Origin: Prevotella sp. 885
GTDB lineage: Bacteria > Bacteroidota > Bacteroidia > Bacteroidales > Bacteroidaceae
DNA: 64,000 nt
Assembly (NCBI RefSeq): GCF_002265625.1
Contig: NZ_NOVE01000010.1
Location: forward strand, 22,693-86,692
Direction: 5' to 3'
Shown: piece by piece, positions 17,092-25,481 of the stretch
Layout: every line of letters begins with the position of its first letter
Numbering within the stretch: position 1 is the stretch's first letter
Made by a program: the position numbers and the translations under genes
The notes under the pieces: model-generated
The model's database searches: none
What the model was told of the DNA's origin: nothing
What the model saw: only the letters and a program-made list of their open reading frames with translations

Positions 17092-19287
17092 ATGGGAAAA
17101 GGAAAGAAAGGAGGCAAACGCCTGACAAAGAAACAGCTCGTACCGAAGCTGGAGGAGCTCTTCTCCTCGAATCCCGGCAAGACGATGTCCTTTAAGGAGA
17201 TATTCAGAAGTCTGCATCTCGACACACACCCGCTGAAGATGCTTGCCATTGACATTATGGAAGAGATGGCATGGGACGACTTCATCACGAAGGTGTCGGA
17301 CAACTCATACCAGCTCAACCAGAAGGGACAGGTGCAGGAGGGTGTCTTCCTGCGCAAGACCAACGGCAAGAACACCATTACGCCGGACGGCAGCGACAAG
17401 CCGATTTTCGTGGCAGAGCGCAACTCGATGTGGGCGCTCAGCGGCGACCGCGTGCGCTTCTCGTGCATGGCGCGTCGCAAGAACCATATAAAGGAGGCGC
17501 AGGTCATCGAGATTCTGCATAGAGCGAAGGAGACGTTCGTAGGAAGAATCTCCATCGACCACGACCTCGCGACGCTCATCTCGCCGTCTAACGTACTCGC
17601 CAACAGCATCATCATTCCGCGACGCAAGCTGAAGGGTGCCAAGGAGGGCGACAACGTGGTGGTGAAGATAATGGAATGGCCGGACGCTGACCACCGCAAC
17701 ATGATCGGTGAGGTGACGGACGTGCTGGGCAAGTCGGGAGACAACGACGTGGAGATGAACACCATCCTCGCACAGTACGGTCTGCCGTATAAGTATCCGA
17801 AGAACGTGGAGGAGGCTGCGGAGAAGATTTCAGCAGAGATAACGCCGGAGGACTATGCCGAGCGCGAGGACTTCCGCGACACGTTCACGTGCACCATCGA
17901 CCCGAAGGATGCCAAGGACTTCGACGACGCGCTGTCCATCAAGAAGCTTAAGGACGGCCTCTGGGAGGTGGGCGTGCATATCGCCGACGTGAGCCATTAC
18001 GTTAAGGAGGGCTCGGTCATTGACAAGGAGGCGGTGAAGCGTGCCACAAGCGTGTATCTCGTCGACCGTACCATACCGATGCTGCCCGAACGTCTCTGCA
18101 ACTTCATCTGCTCGCTCCGTCCTGACGAGGAGAAGCTGGCGTTCTCCGTGATATTCACTCTCAACGACGACGCGGAGGTGAAGGACTATCGCATCGTGCA
18201 CACGGTCATCAAGTCGGACCGCCGCTATGCCTACGAGGAGGTGCAGCAGCTGCTGGAGGACAACGGCGTGGTGGACGGAACGGGCGAACCGGCACCGAAG
18301 GCTCCCAAGGGAGGATATAAGGGCGAGAACGCTGACCAGCTTATCACGCTGGACCGACTGGCTAAGAAGCTGCGCGCGGCACGATTCAAGAACGGTTCGG
18401 TAAGGTTCGACCGCGAGGAGCTTCACTTCGACGTGGACGAGAAGGGCAAGCCCATCCGCTGCTACTTCAAGCGCTCGAAGGACGCCAACAAGCTAATCGA
18501 GGAGTTTATGCTGCTTGCCAACCGCACCGTGGCGGAGAGCGTGGGCAAGGTGGCGAAGGGCAAGAAGCCGAAGACCCTACCCTATCGTGTGCATGACAAT
18601 CCCGACCCCACAAAATTAGAGACGCTGCGCGAGTTTGTGGTGAAGTTCGGATATAAGGTGAAGACGGACGGCACGAAGGGTGCGATGGCGCGTTCGCTGA
18701 ACGCTCTTATGGACGCGTGTGAGGGCAAGCGTGAGCAGAACCTCATTCAGACTGTGGCGCTGCGTGCGATGATGAAGGCCAAATACTCCATCCATAACAC
18801 GGGTCACTTCGGTCTGGCGTTCGACTATTACACGCACTTCACATCGCCTATCCGCCGTTACCCTGACACGATGGTTCACCGTCTGCTGACGCGTTATCAG
18901 CAGGGCGGACGTTCTGCCAACAAGGAGCATTACGAGGAGCTGTGCGAGCACTCGAGCGAGATGGAGCAGATTGCTGCCAACGCCGAGCGCGACTCCATAA
19001 AGTATAAGGCTGTGGAGTTTATGTCGGAGCGCATAGGCAACGTGTACGACGCTCACATCTCCGGCATCCAGTCGTACGGCATCTACTGCGAGATTGACGA
19101 GAACCACTGCGAGGGTCTGGTACCGATGCGCGACCTCGATGACGACTACTACGACTTCGACGAACGCAACTACTGCCTCGTTGGCCGTCGCCATCACCAC
19201 AAGTACCAGCTGGGTGATGCGATACGCATCAAGGTGGCAAGTGCCAACCTCGAAAAGAAACAGCTCGACTTTACGCTGGCGGAATAG
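17092..19287 (+). CDS. rnr: Ribonuclease R (3'-5' exoribonuclease)
   Basis: The 731-residue RNase II/R-family enzyme degrades structured RNA processively in the cytoplasm. A basic N-terminus is followed by a winged-helix/cold-shock region. The RNB catalytic domain starts near IDPKDAKDFDDALS (about 269-282), whose aspartates bind the catalytic Mg ions. Further RNB hallmarks are present: VHIADVSHYV and the NTGHFGLAFDYYTHFTSPIRRYPD segment. A C-terminal S1 RNA-binding domain covers about 645-730 and ends in KKQLDFTLAE. Length fits the family. It stands alone as a transcription unit, divergent from the epimerase operon and convergent with the large T9SS protein gene. Confidence 0.95.
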   Translation: MGKGKKGGKRLTKKQLVPKLEELFSSNPGKTMSFKEIFRSLHLDTHPLKMLAIDIMEEMAWDDFITKVSDNSYQLNQKGQVQEGVFLRKTNGKNTITPDGSDKPIFVAERNSMWALSGDRVRFSCMARRKNHIKEAQVIEILHRAKETFVGRISIDHDLATLISPSNVLANSIIIPRRKLKGAKEGDNVVVKIMEWPDADHRNMIGEVTDVLGKSGDNDVEMNTILAQYGLPYKYPKNVEEAAEKISAEITPEDYAEREDFRDTFTCTIDPKDAKDFDDALSIKKLKDGLWEVGVHIADVSHYVKEGSVIDKEAVKRATSVYLVDRTIPMLPERLCNFICSLRPDEEKLAFSVIFTLNDDAEVKDYRIVHTVIKSDRRYAYEEVQQLLEDNGVVDGTGEPAPKAPKGGYKGENADQLITLDRLAKKLRAARFKNGSVRFDREELHFDVDEKGKPIRCYFKRSKDANKLIEEFMLLANRTVAESVGKVAKGKKPKTLPYRVHDNPDPTKLETLREFVVKFGYKVKTDGTKGAMARSLNALMDACEGKREQNLIQTVALRAMMKAKYSIHNTGHFGLAFDYYTHFTSPIRRYPDTMVHRLLTRYQQGGRSANKEHYEELCEHSSEMEQIAANAERDSIKYKAVEFMSERIGNVYDAHISGIQSYGIYCEIDENHCEGLVPMRDLDDDYYDFDERNYCLVGRRHHHKYQLGDAIRIKVASANLEKKQLDFTLAE

Positions 19288-19321
19288 GAGTTTTTGAATT
19301 AGTAGGTTTGCTTAATCTCGT

Positions 19322-19503
19322 AGGCAGGGCTTTGACAAAAACATTCATCCACAATCCGCTTACGGGCGCAAACCCTAAACGGGTTTAAACAAAAGGCTTT
19401 ACGTCAGGTCTTACGAGAACAAGTTCTCGACAACCTGACGTAAAGCCTTTTGTTTGTGCACAGCACGCGCCCATAAGCGAAAAAAACAAGTAAAAACACA
19501 AGA
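19322..19503 (+). repeat. Repeat family B, truncated copy B1 (left half only)
   Basis: Begins with the family B terminus AGGCAGGGCTTTGACAAAAA and includes the long foldback AAACAAAAGGCTTTACGTC ... GACGTAAAGCCTTTTGTTT, with the outer GGGCGC/GCGCCC stem. It stops after GCGCCCATAAGCG; the second half and the right terminus seen in B2 and B3 are absent. It sits 3' of rnr in a convergent intergenic region. Confidence 0.85.
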
Positions 19504-19533
19504 ATGCGGGTGAGATTACATATTCACCTTAAA

Positions 19534-19922
19534 TGCAAATATCGTACAAAGAGTAAAAACATGTTACAAAATAAAAATCAATTCTAGAGAATCAGAAAGC
19601 CGTTTTCATGGTGTTCTGCTGTGCAAACAGCACCAATGTTTAACGATAGCGCCACTTTTACAGTACAATAGTGCCACTATTAGAGTGTAAAAGTGGCGCT
19701 ATTGCATGATAAAAGTGGCACTATTAGAGTGTAAAAGTGGCGCTATTGCAGCAAAAAGTGGCTCATTTGAGAGCTGAATTTCATAGCGTTTTATTAGAAA
19801 ACCGTATAACGCACTGTGTATAAGTACGTTATCTCAAAACGCTCAAAACTCAAGAATTTCGCACCAAAGATTTCTTCGTGCGCTCAACTCATAGTATTGA
19901 GCATCAGAAATGCAAATATTGT
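19534..19922 (+). repeat. Repeat family C, full copy C1 (about 389 bp)
   Basis: Delimited by TGCAAATATCGT on the left and TGCAAATATTGT on the right (same orientation). Contains palindromic boxes ATAGCGCCACTTTTACA / TGTAAAAGTGGCGCTAT, with the block GTGGCACTATTAGAGTGTAA repeated in tandem, and a right-hand segment CAAGAATTTCGCACCAAAG. The same sequence recurs inverted at 43451-43840 and truncated at 63717-63876. No credible ORF. Confidence 0.85.
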
Positions 19923-19954
19923 GTCGGACGGCGGACGCCGTCCGACACTACATT

Positions 19955-22900
19955 TTACTTATTAACGCTGATCTTCATAGCCTGACGCTTGCCGTCCACC
20001 TTGTAGCTAACTACGTAGACGCCGCGCTGGAGACCACTTGTATTGACAGTGCCCTGCTCTGAGAAGACGCCAGTTGCCACTACTCTGCCAGCCACGTCAG
20101 ATACGGTGTAAGCGGTGCCGGCAACGGCTGCAGTGTTGGCAGAAGTAATGCCATCGGTCTGGGCATCAGTCATGTAAATCATGATGCTTGCAGTACGTGA
20201 GTAGTAGTTCTGATGGCCAACCTGTGTGAAGTCGAACCACTGCTTAGCGTAATAGCTGCCCCACTCATAAGCGGCGTTGCCCTCGAGCGGACTGTTGTAC
20301 TGTCTGAAGCTTACGTAAGGACAATAAGTGTCGCAGTTAACTGCTGTGAGGACTGCGAGGTTCTTGCCAGCCTCATACTTGAACGGCTCGTCAAGAGCAA
20401 TGGTCAGATCACCAGTGCTCTTCTGTGCGATGCTTGTGATGCCGTCGTAAACGAGAGTGAGCTGTTCCTCAGGAATCCATCCGTCCTTAGTGTTGGTAAG
20501 GTCGGTGTTGGCAAGATAGATGCGTACGGGGATTGACTCCACGTCGCTGTACTGATAAAGGGCGTCATACGGCCAAGCCATCTTCTGGATGAGCATATCC
20601 TTATTTTCACCGATTTCGTCAGCAGAATAGATGTTGAGGGCTGCTGCATACTGGTTAGAGAGGTCGAACGGTGAAGAGCTGGCTGTTGAAGAAGACTCAA
20701 GGCCGATACCTACAACGTCACCATCAAATGCCTCGCGTACGATGACAGTCATATAGTCTGTAGTGTTGTCGTCTGCATACTCGTCGTCAGGCCATGTGCG
20801 AACCACGCCACAAATGGCGGTGGTGTCGGCCACCTGCGGTGTCCATGCCACCTCAACGTCTGCGTATTCGCCGCTGTTAAGAGTAACGGCAACGTCCTTA
20901 TGATTGAGTTCCTCACCGTTCTTGTCGACGAGAGTGACGCGATAAGCGTAAGCCTTATCGGTACCACGGTTCTCTACGCGAACAGTATAGACGCTTTCCT
21001 TCTTTGCCATCGGCTTCTCAGGACCGCTGATTGAAACGGCAGCGAGGTTAGACTTCTCTGCCTTCTTCACACTAAGATTGAACACCTCAAGCCAGTCGGC
21101 ACGCATCGGAGAGAGAGCGTGGATGCCAAGGTTCTTGTAGCCGTCAGACTCTGCCTTGAAGACAACACCGATACGCTGCTTGTCGCGGTTGCCCTTGACG
21201 GTAACGGTGTCGAGGACCTGAGCAGGCTTTACAGTATACATCTCGTCAAGGAGAGCAAACTCGAGCTTGTCAGCGCTGTAAGCGTGAAGCTCCATCTCTG
21301 CGCGGTATGTGGCGTCCTTCTCGAAAGGCATGTAATAGCTGATGAGCCAGTCGTCAGAAACGGCTGTGCTGGAAGCCTGGTGTCCCATGACACGGTCGCC
21401 GGAAGAAACCTTGGTCCACATCCATGCGTAACCATCCTTATTGGCATCCATAACTGTCCAAGAGTTGTCAGCATCGAAAGCCGTGAAATCGAATGTCACG
21501 GGCATTGAGTAAGCAGGACCGAAGACGCGGGTCTCGGTCTCCACAGCATTGCTCTCGCCGTCGGCGTTGGAAGCCACAACAGAATAAGAATACTGACCTA
21601 CGGGCGAGATGTTCTCGTCAGATACGGTGGTCTGCTTCAGACCGTCGGCGATAACTCGACCGTCGGGCTTGCGCACTACCTTATAAGAAAGAGAAGAAGC
21701 GTCAACGTAACCTCCGTTAGGACCTAACTCGGGCTGATTCCAAGAAATGACAGCCTTGTCATAACCGTCATGCTGGAGAGTAAGAGTGGTGATGTCAGCA
21801 GGAATGTCGCGACCCACGAAGATGCGTACCTTCTCCTCGGCACCCTCGCCTACAGAGTTGGAAGCCACTACAGAATAGAAATGATAGCCACCCTTCACGT
21901 CGCCGAGGTCGTCAGTGTAAGACATCTCCTCGCCCATTTCGGGATTCTCGAAGGTCTTGATAAGTTCGCGGTCACGATAAACCTTGATGTCGGTAAGAGA
22001 AGAAAGCTCCTTGCCGTCGAAGGTCTGTGTGGGGTTCATCCAATAGAGCGCGACGGTGGTAGCGCCGTTCGCACCTGGAACACACTCGAAGTCGCTGACT
22101 GCGGACGGCGTGCCCTTTGCAGAAGCAGCAAACGGAACGTAGAGACCGGCAATCTGCGGGCTGTTGCCAACGGCAGCCACCTTCTGTGCAGCACCTGTGT
22201 TGATATCGACAGTAGCGATGCAGTCGTCGAAGTCGGTTCCGCCCATGAGGTTGGCAGCCCAGTAGAGAGTTTCGTCAGAATGGTCGAACTCCATACTCTG
22301 ATAGTATGTGGGATGCCATCCGGTGGCTCCCACTACAGTGACGTTGCCATTGGTCTTGTCAATCTTGCATAAATCTCCCTCGAAAGAGATGCCGTAAAGC
22401 TGTCCTTCATAGGTGCAGGCAAGCGTGAAGAAGCGACGGTCAAGGTCGGCAACGAGCTTGCTCTCGGCAGTGTTGAGGTCGATGGTGAAGAGCTGTGTGT
22501 ATGCGTCGTTGAGAACAGAGATGGCATACATAGTCTTCGTGCTATAGTCATACGACATATCGTTGATGTGGCTGGTGTAGCCCGAAAGCTCGCCTACCGA
22601 CTCAGTAACATCCTTCTCGATGTCGTAACGAATCAGTTCCACGGGAATCATCTTCTGCGTGGTAAGGTCGGTCTGCGTAAGCTCTGCATAGTAGTAGCGC
22701 TCAGCGTAGGCACCGGCGGTGACATCATGGTTGGCATCGCCAAAATACTTTACCAGACTGAAGCGGGCACCCTCTGTGAAGGGGAAGCTGACGAGTCCGT
22801 TAAGCATATTGCCGTCGGTCAGATCGAATCCGAGCACACCGTAAGCGGTCTTCGTGGTGCCGTTAGCCTTCTTGATGACGAGGGGCGCCTGACGATTAGG

Positions 22901-23023
22901 AGCCGAAGCGCTGGACGCTGGCTTACGTGTGTTCAACTGAGCGAGACACTGCACTGCAGGCATCACTAACAAAGCGAGCAACAGACTTGCAGCCTTGTGG
23001 AGAGTTGAAGATCTTTTTCCCAT
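19955..23023 (-). CDS. Large T9SS-secreted protein with Fn3-like and jelly-roll adhesin domains
   Basis: 1022 residues from the ATG at 23023, which opens a normal signal peptide (MGKRSSTLHKAASLLLALLV... to QCLAQ). An ORF extension to 23098 exists but starts upstream of the likely promoter, so it was rejected. After the signal comes a propeller-like region of about 300 residues. Two Fn3-like domains follow, then a cleaved-adhesin-type jelly roll with the DDWLISYYMPF hallmark. Further beta domains (CARDB-like VRVENRGTDKAYAYRVTLVD) lead to a T9SS type A sorting domain ending MKISVNK. It is probably a surface or secreted adhesin or binding protein; no catalytic site is recognised. It is transcribed alone, convergent with rnr. 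Confidence 0.8.
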   Translation of the reverse strand: MGKRSSTLHKAASLLLALLVMPAVQCLAQLNTRKPASSASAPNRQAPLVIKKANGTTKTAYGVLGFDLTDGNMLNGLVSFPFTEGARFSLVKYFGDANHDVTAGAYAERYYYAELTQTDLTTQKMIPVELIRYDIEKDVTESVGELSGYTSHINDMSYDYSTKTMYAISVLNDAYTQLFTIDLNTAESKLVADLDRRFFTLACTYEGQLYGISFEGDLCKIDKTNGNVTVVGATGWHPTYYQSMEFDHSDETLYWAANLMGGTDFDDCIATVDINTGAAQKVAAVGNSPQIAGLYVPFAASAKGTPSAVSDFECVPGANGATTVALYWMNPTQTFDGKELSSLTDIKVYRDRELIKTFENPEMGEEMSYTDDLGDVKGGYHFYSVVASNSVGEGAEEKVRIFVGRDIPADITTLTLQHDGYDKAVISWNQPELGPNGGYVDASSLSYKVVRKPDGRVIADGLKQTTVSDENISPVGQYSYSVVASNADGESNAVETETRVFGPAYSMPVTFDFTAFDADNSWTVMDANKDGYAWMWTKVSSGDRVMGHQASSTAVSDDWLISYYMPFEKDATYRAEMELHAYSADKLEFALLDEMYTVKPAQVLDTVTVKGNRDKQRIGVVFKAESDGYKNLGIHALSPMRADWLEVFNLSVKKAEKSNLAAVSISGPEKPMAKKESVYTVRVENRGTDKAYAYRVTLVDKNGEELNHKDVAVTLNSGEYADVEVAWTPQVADTTAICGVVRTWPDDEYADDNTTDYMTVIVREAFDGDVVGIGLESSSTASSSPFDLSNQYAAALNIYSADEIGENKDMLIQKMAWPYDALYQYSDVESIPVRIYLANTDLTNTKDGWIPEEQLTLVYDGITSIAQKSTGDLTIALDEPFKYEAGKNLAVLTAVNCDTYCPYVSFRQYNSPLEGNAAYEWGSYYAKQWFDFTQVGHQNYYSRTASIMIYMTDAQTDGITSANTAAVAGTAYTVSDVAGRVVATGVFSEQGTVNTSGLQRGVYVVSYKVDGKRQAMKISVNK

Positions 23024-23064
23024 AAAATACTGAATTTTGTTAGAAATGTTTAAAAGCACGGCGA

Positions 23065-23072
23065 CAAATTTA
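23065..23072 (-). promoter_or_regulatory. -7 box for the large T9SS protein gene
   Basis: TAAATTTG on the minus strand, about 42 nt upstream of the ATG at 23023. A TTGG lies 19 nt further upstream. It lies inside the longer ORF, which supports the downstream start codon. Confidence 0.5.
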
Positions 23073-23098
23073 GGAAAATTAAACGATATCACCAACAA

Positions 23099-23359
23099 AA
23101 TATCAACATTTCACAGAATAAAATATACATTTTGTTAGAAATATATTATAGATATTGACAAATGTATAACAACAAAGTAAGGTTGTTAAAAATCGAACAT
23201 CAATATATTAAATAATATTATTCAAGTGAAAGGGAGTATATAATATTTTTCGGATATCTCTCTCACAATCGTTTTCCCACTAATATGGCATGACTATATG
23301 AGGGGGAAAGCGGCAAAATCACTTTTTTTCGATAAAAGATAAAAAAAGTTGCAGAAAAG
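23099..23359. other. A/T-rich intergenic stretch without recognisable gene
   Basis: Between the divergent T9SS protein gene and tRNA-Val there is only A/T-rich DNA with short direct repeats of the type TTTGTTAGAAAT (near 23039 and 23132). No ORF, RNA motif or repeat-family member is seen. Confidence 0.6.
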
Positions 23360-23392
23360 TTTGGAGGTTACAGAAAAACTCACTACCTTTGC
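23360..23392 (+). promoter_or_regulatory. tRNA-Val promoter
   Basis: TTTG (23360-23363), 20 nt, TACCTTTGC (23384-23392): a perfect match to the Bacteroidetes primary sigma consensus. It predicts a transcript start about 40 nt before the tRNA, and is the cleanest promoter in the window. Confidence 0.85.
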
Positions 23393-23437
23393 AATCGCTT
23401 TTAAGAACAAAGCTTTTACGAAAGCAATAAAGCAAGG

Positions 23438-23510
23438 GCGCTTAGCTCAGCTGGTTTAGAGCATCTGCCTTACAAGCAGAGGGTCGGGGGTTCGAATCCC
23501 TCAGCGCCCA
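23438..23510 (+). tRNA. tRNA-Val (anticodon TAC)
   Basis: A cloverleaf can be drawn by eye. The acceptor stem GGGCGCT pairs with AGCGCCC. The D arm contains TAGCTCAGCTGGT. The anticodon stem TCTGC/GCAGA holds the loop CTTACAA with anticodon TAC (23471-23473). The T arm contains GGTTCGAATCC. The discriminator is A; the CCA end is not encoded. A promoter precedes it and a strong terminator follows immediately. Confidence 0.96.
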
Positions 23511-23516
23511 CAACGA

Positions 23517-23550
23517 AACGGATAAGTCAAATGACTTATCCGTTTTTTTT
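23517..23550 (+). terminator. Rho-independent terminator of tRNA-Val
   Basis: A 10-bp perfect stem CGGATAAGTC/GACTTATCCG with a 4-nt loop is followed by eight T residues. Confidence 0.9.
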
Positions 23551-23616
23551 GTTTATATCCCCAGGAATGCCGGAGCAGACAAGGGAGTACATAAGTTTTA
23601 CAAGCAGCCGTTACTA

Positions 23617-23741
23617 ACATAGGAGGCTATGGCGTCTCGCCGTAGCTACGCACCCACCCATAGCAGAACACCATATAGCTCATTATAGCTGATCGTTAGT
23701 GGGTGCGTGACTATGGCGAGACGCCATAGCCTCCTATGTTT
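23617..23741. repeat. Repeat family A, short copy A4
   Basis: Minimal family A unit of about 125 bp: inverted termini AACATAGGAGGCTATGGCGT and ACGCCATAGCCTCCTATGTT around a short palindromic centre (GGGTGCGT arms). With its upstream flank TACAAGCAGCCGTTACT it is repeated as the left end of copy A5, 232 nt downstream, so a 47-bp direct repeat is present (23599 and 23831). Confidence 0.8.
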
Positions 23742-23846
23742 GTCTTGCTGTTTATTGTTATTACAGCAAATGATTATCACGCTTTGACACGGCAACAACG
23801 AATTAAACGAATTAACGAATTGTTGGCAACTACAAGCAGCCGTTAC

Positions 23847-24410
23847 TAACATAGGAGGCTATGGCGTCTCGCCGTAGCCAAGCACCCACGTACAGCAAAA
23901 CATTGTTTATGGTAGCCTCGCACCCACGTACAGCAAGACATTGGTAACCCCGCAACCACGGACGCGAGCAGATTGAGTATGAGCTGATGGTACTAAGTTA
24001 CGTATTACAGCTGCGAGTTCCGCGAAGCGGGACCTATATCATGAAACCCACTGCAAGCTGCGAAGCAGCGCAGCTGTGGGTACGTGCGACACCTCCACCT
24101 AAATATAGTTCCCCGGAGGGGGACTTACACATCCTGTATGATATTGAGGATGATAGTCGGTCCCGCTTTGCGGAACCAAGAGAGGGAGAGGGGATGCTTA
24201 TCCCACAGCTGCGCTCCTTCGGAGCTTGCAGTGGGTTTCTGATAGATACGTGTCCCATCGGGACACGGCGCTGATTGGTGGGCTGCTATGGTGGGTTGCG
24301 AGATACGGCGCTGGGGGGCAGCTATGGGAGGTTGCGGGACACGGCGCTGATTGGGGGCTGCTATGGGAGGCTGCGTGGCTACGGCGAGACGCCATAGCCT
24401 CCTAAGTTTG
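23847..24410 (-). repeat. Repeat family A, long copy A5 (internal block inverted relative to A3)
   Basis: About 564 bp between ACATAGGAGGCTATGGCG and CGCCATAGCCTCCTAAGTTT. The internal hairpin block reads in the opposite orientation to A1 and A3: CCCACTGCAAGCTGCG first, GTGTCCCATCGGGACAC late. The right part carries extra degenerate copies of a GGCGCTGATTGG..GCTATGGGAGG unit. It fills the gap between tRNA-Val and the BASS transporter gene. Confidence 0.8.
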
Positions 24411-24443
24411 TATCTGACTTGGTGCAAAATTAAAAACTAAACA

Positions 24444-24490
24444 ACTCCTAACTCCTAATTCCTAACTCCTAATTCCTAACTCCTGATTCG
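24444..24490. repeat. CTCCTAA-type tandem heptamer array overlapping a gene end
   Basis: Alternating CTCCTAA and TTCCTAA heptamers. The array runs into the 3' end of the BASS gene and encodes its last residues (NQELGIRS). Confidence 0.75.
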
Positions 24491-25439
24491 TGCGGCGCTT
24501 CGCCGCACGCCATATCTGCCAGCTATTGATGATGTTCTGCCAAAGGATGTAGCAGCCGGGACCTACGGAGGAGAGGGGTGAGAGATAAGTGCAGGCTATC
24601 CAGATGGCGAAGGCAGTGTTCTTCTGACCCAATCCCTGACCAGCATTGACCGTAACACCGAAGCGTCTGCCAATAGCGCGACCGCAACCGAACTGGAAGA
24701 GGCAGAGCACGAGGGAGAGGAGGGCTATGAGGAGGAGGAAGGAGACGGAGGTGTCGGCGTGCAGGATGTTCTTCATCGTGGTGCCCGAGACAATGAGCAG
24801 GGAGCAACCCCAGAGGTAATAAGAAAGGTCTTTGACGGAGACAATGCGACGGCACAGACCGTGCATGTAATGCTTGACGATGTAGGCAAGGAGCATCGGG
24901 ATGACCAGCACCGTGAACACCTTATATAATATAAGGGAGAAAGCGGTGATGAATCCGATGTCGGCTCCCTCGTCGAGCATCGGGAAGCAGATGGGGATGA
25001 GAAGGGCGGTGATGAAGTTGGAGAGGAACGTGTACGTGGTCATCTCCTCAAGGTTGCCGCCAAGCTTCTGCGTCACAACGGGGGCGGCAGAAGCACACGG
25101 ACTGATGATGCACGTTAGCAATGCCTCGGCAAGGACCAGAGCGCGACCATGCAGACCCAAGGCGAGGATGGCAGCCATCACTGCCACCACGCAGAGCACC
25201 TGAAAGACAGCCACCCACCAATGCCATGCCACGGGGCGCATCTTGCGGAAGTCCACCTTGCAGAACGTCACGAAGAGCACGCAGAACATAAACACGGGGA
25301 GGAGCGTGGCGAAGACGGGAGAGGCTTTGGTGGCGAATCCGTCAAGGGCGGGGATGAGGGCAAAAATGAGATAGACCCCTATACCCGTGCCGATAGACAC
25401 GGGAAGGGTCCAGTTCTTTATGAAGTTAAGGATGTTCAT
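24462..25439 (-). CDS. Bile-acid:sodium symporter-like (BASS family) transporter
   Basis: The 325-residue inner-membrane protein has about nine or ten hydrophobic helices. Features of the BASS/SBF-like fold are visible: the ISPCASAAPVVTQKLGGN segment (about 111-128, discontinuous-helix region) and GVTVNAGQGLGQKNTAFAIW near 270-290. The substrate in bacteria is unsettled; small organic acids are possible. The C-terminal dozen residues come from a heptamer repeat, so the end may have been altered by repeat expansion. It is last in the three-gene minus-strand operon with the esterase fusion (42-nt gap) and the NSS transporter. Confidence 0.75.
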   Translation of the reverse strand: MNILNFIKNWTLPVSIGTGIGVYLIFALIPALDGFATKASPVFATLLPVFMFCVLFVTFCKVDFRKMRPVAWHWWVAVFQVLCVVAVMAAILALGLHGRALVLAEALLTCIISPCASAAPVVTQKLGGNLEEMTTYTFLSNFITALLIPICFPMLDEGADIGFITAFSLILYKVFTVLVIPMLLAYIVKHYMHGLCRRIVSVKDLSYYLWGCSLLIVSGTTMKNILHADTSVSFLLLIALLSLVLCLFQFGCGRAIGRRFGVTVNAGQGLGQKNTAFAIWIACTYLSPLSSVGPGCYILWQNIINSWQIWRAAKRRTNQELGIRS

Positions 25440-25481
25440 GGCTGAATGAATTACGTTCAGGGGTTAGCAGCCGGTCGGAGG

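Noticed and set aside
19640..19760. Regular GTGGC(G/A)CTATT units considered as a CRISPR array
   Set aside because: Units are palindromic, unevenly spaced, lack unique spacers of constant length and recur as whole ~390-bp elements elsewhere; no cas genes are present.
23024..23098. Upstream extension of the large T9SS protein gene
   Set aside because: It would begin before the -7 box, and the ATG at 23023 starts a normal signal peptide.
23438..24461. tRNA-Val as an attachment site for an integrated island
   Set aside because: No integrase gene and no second copy of the tRNA 3' end were seen nearby.
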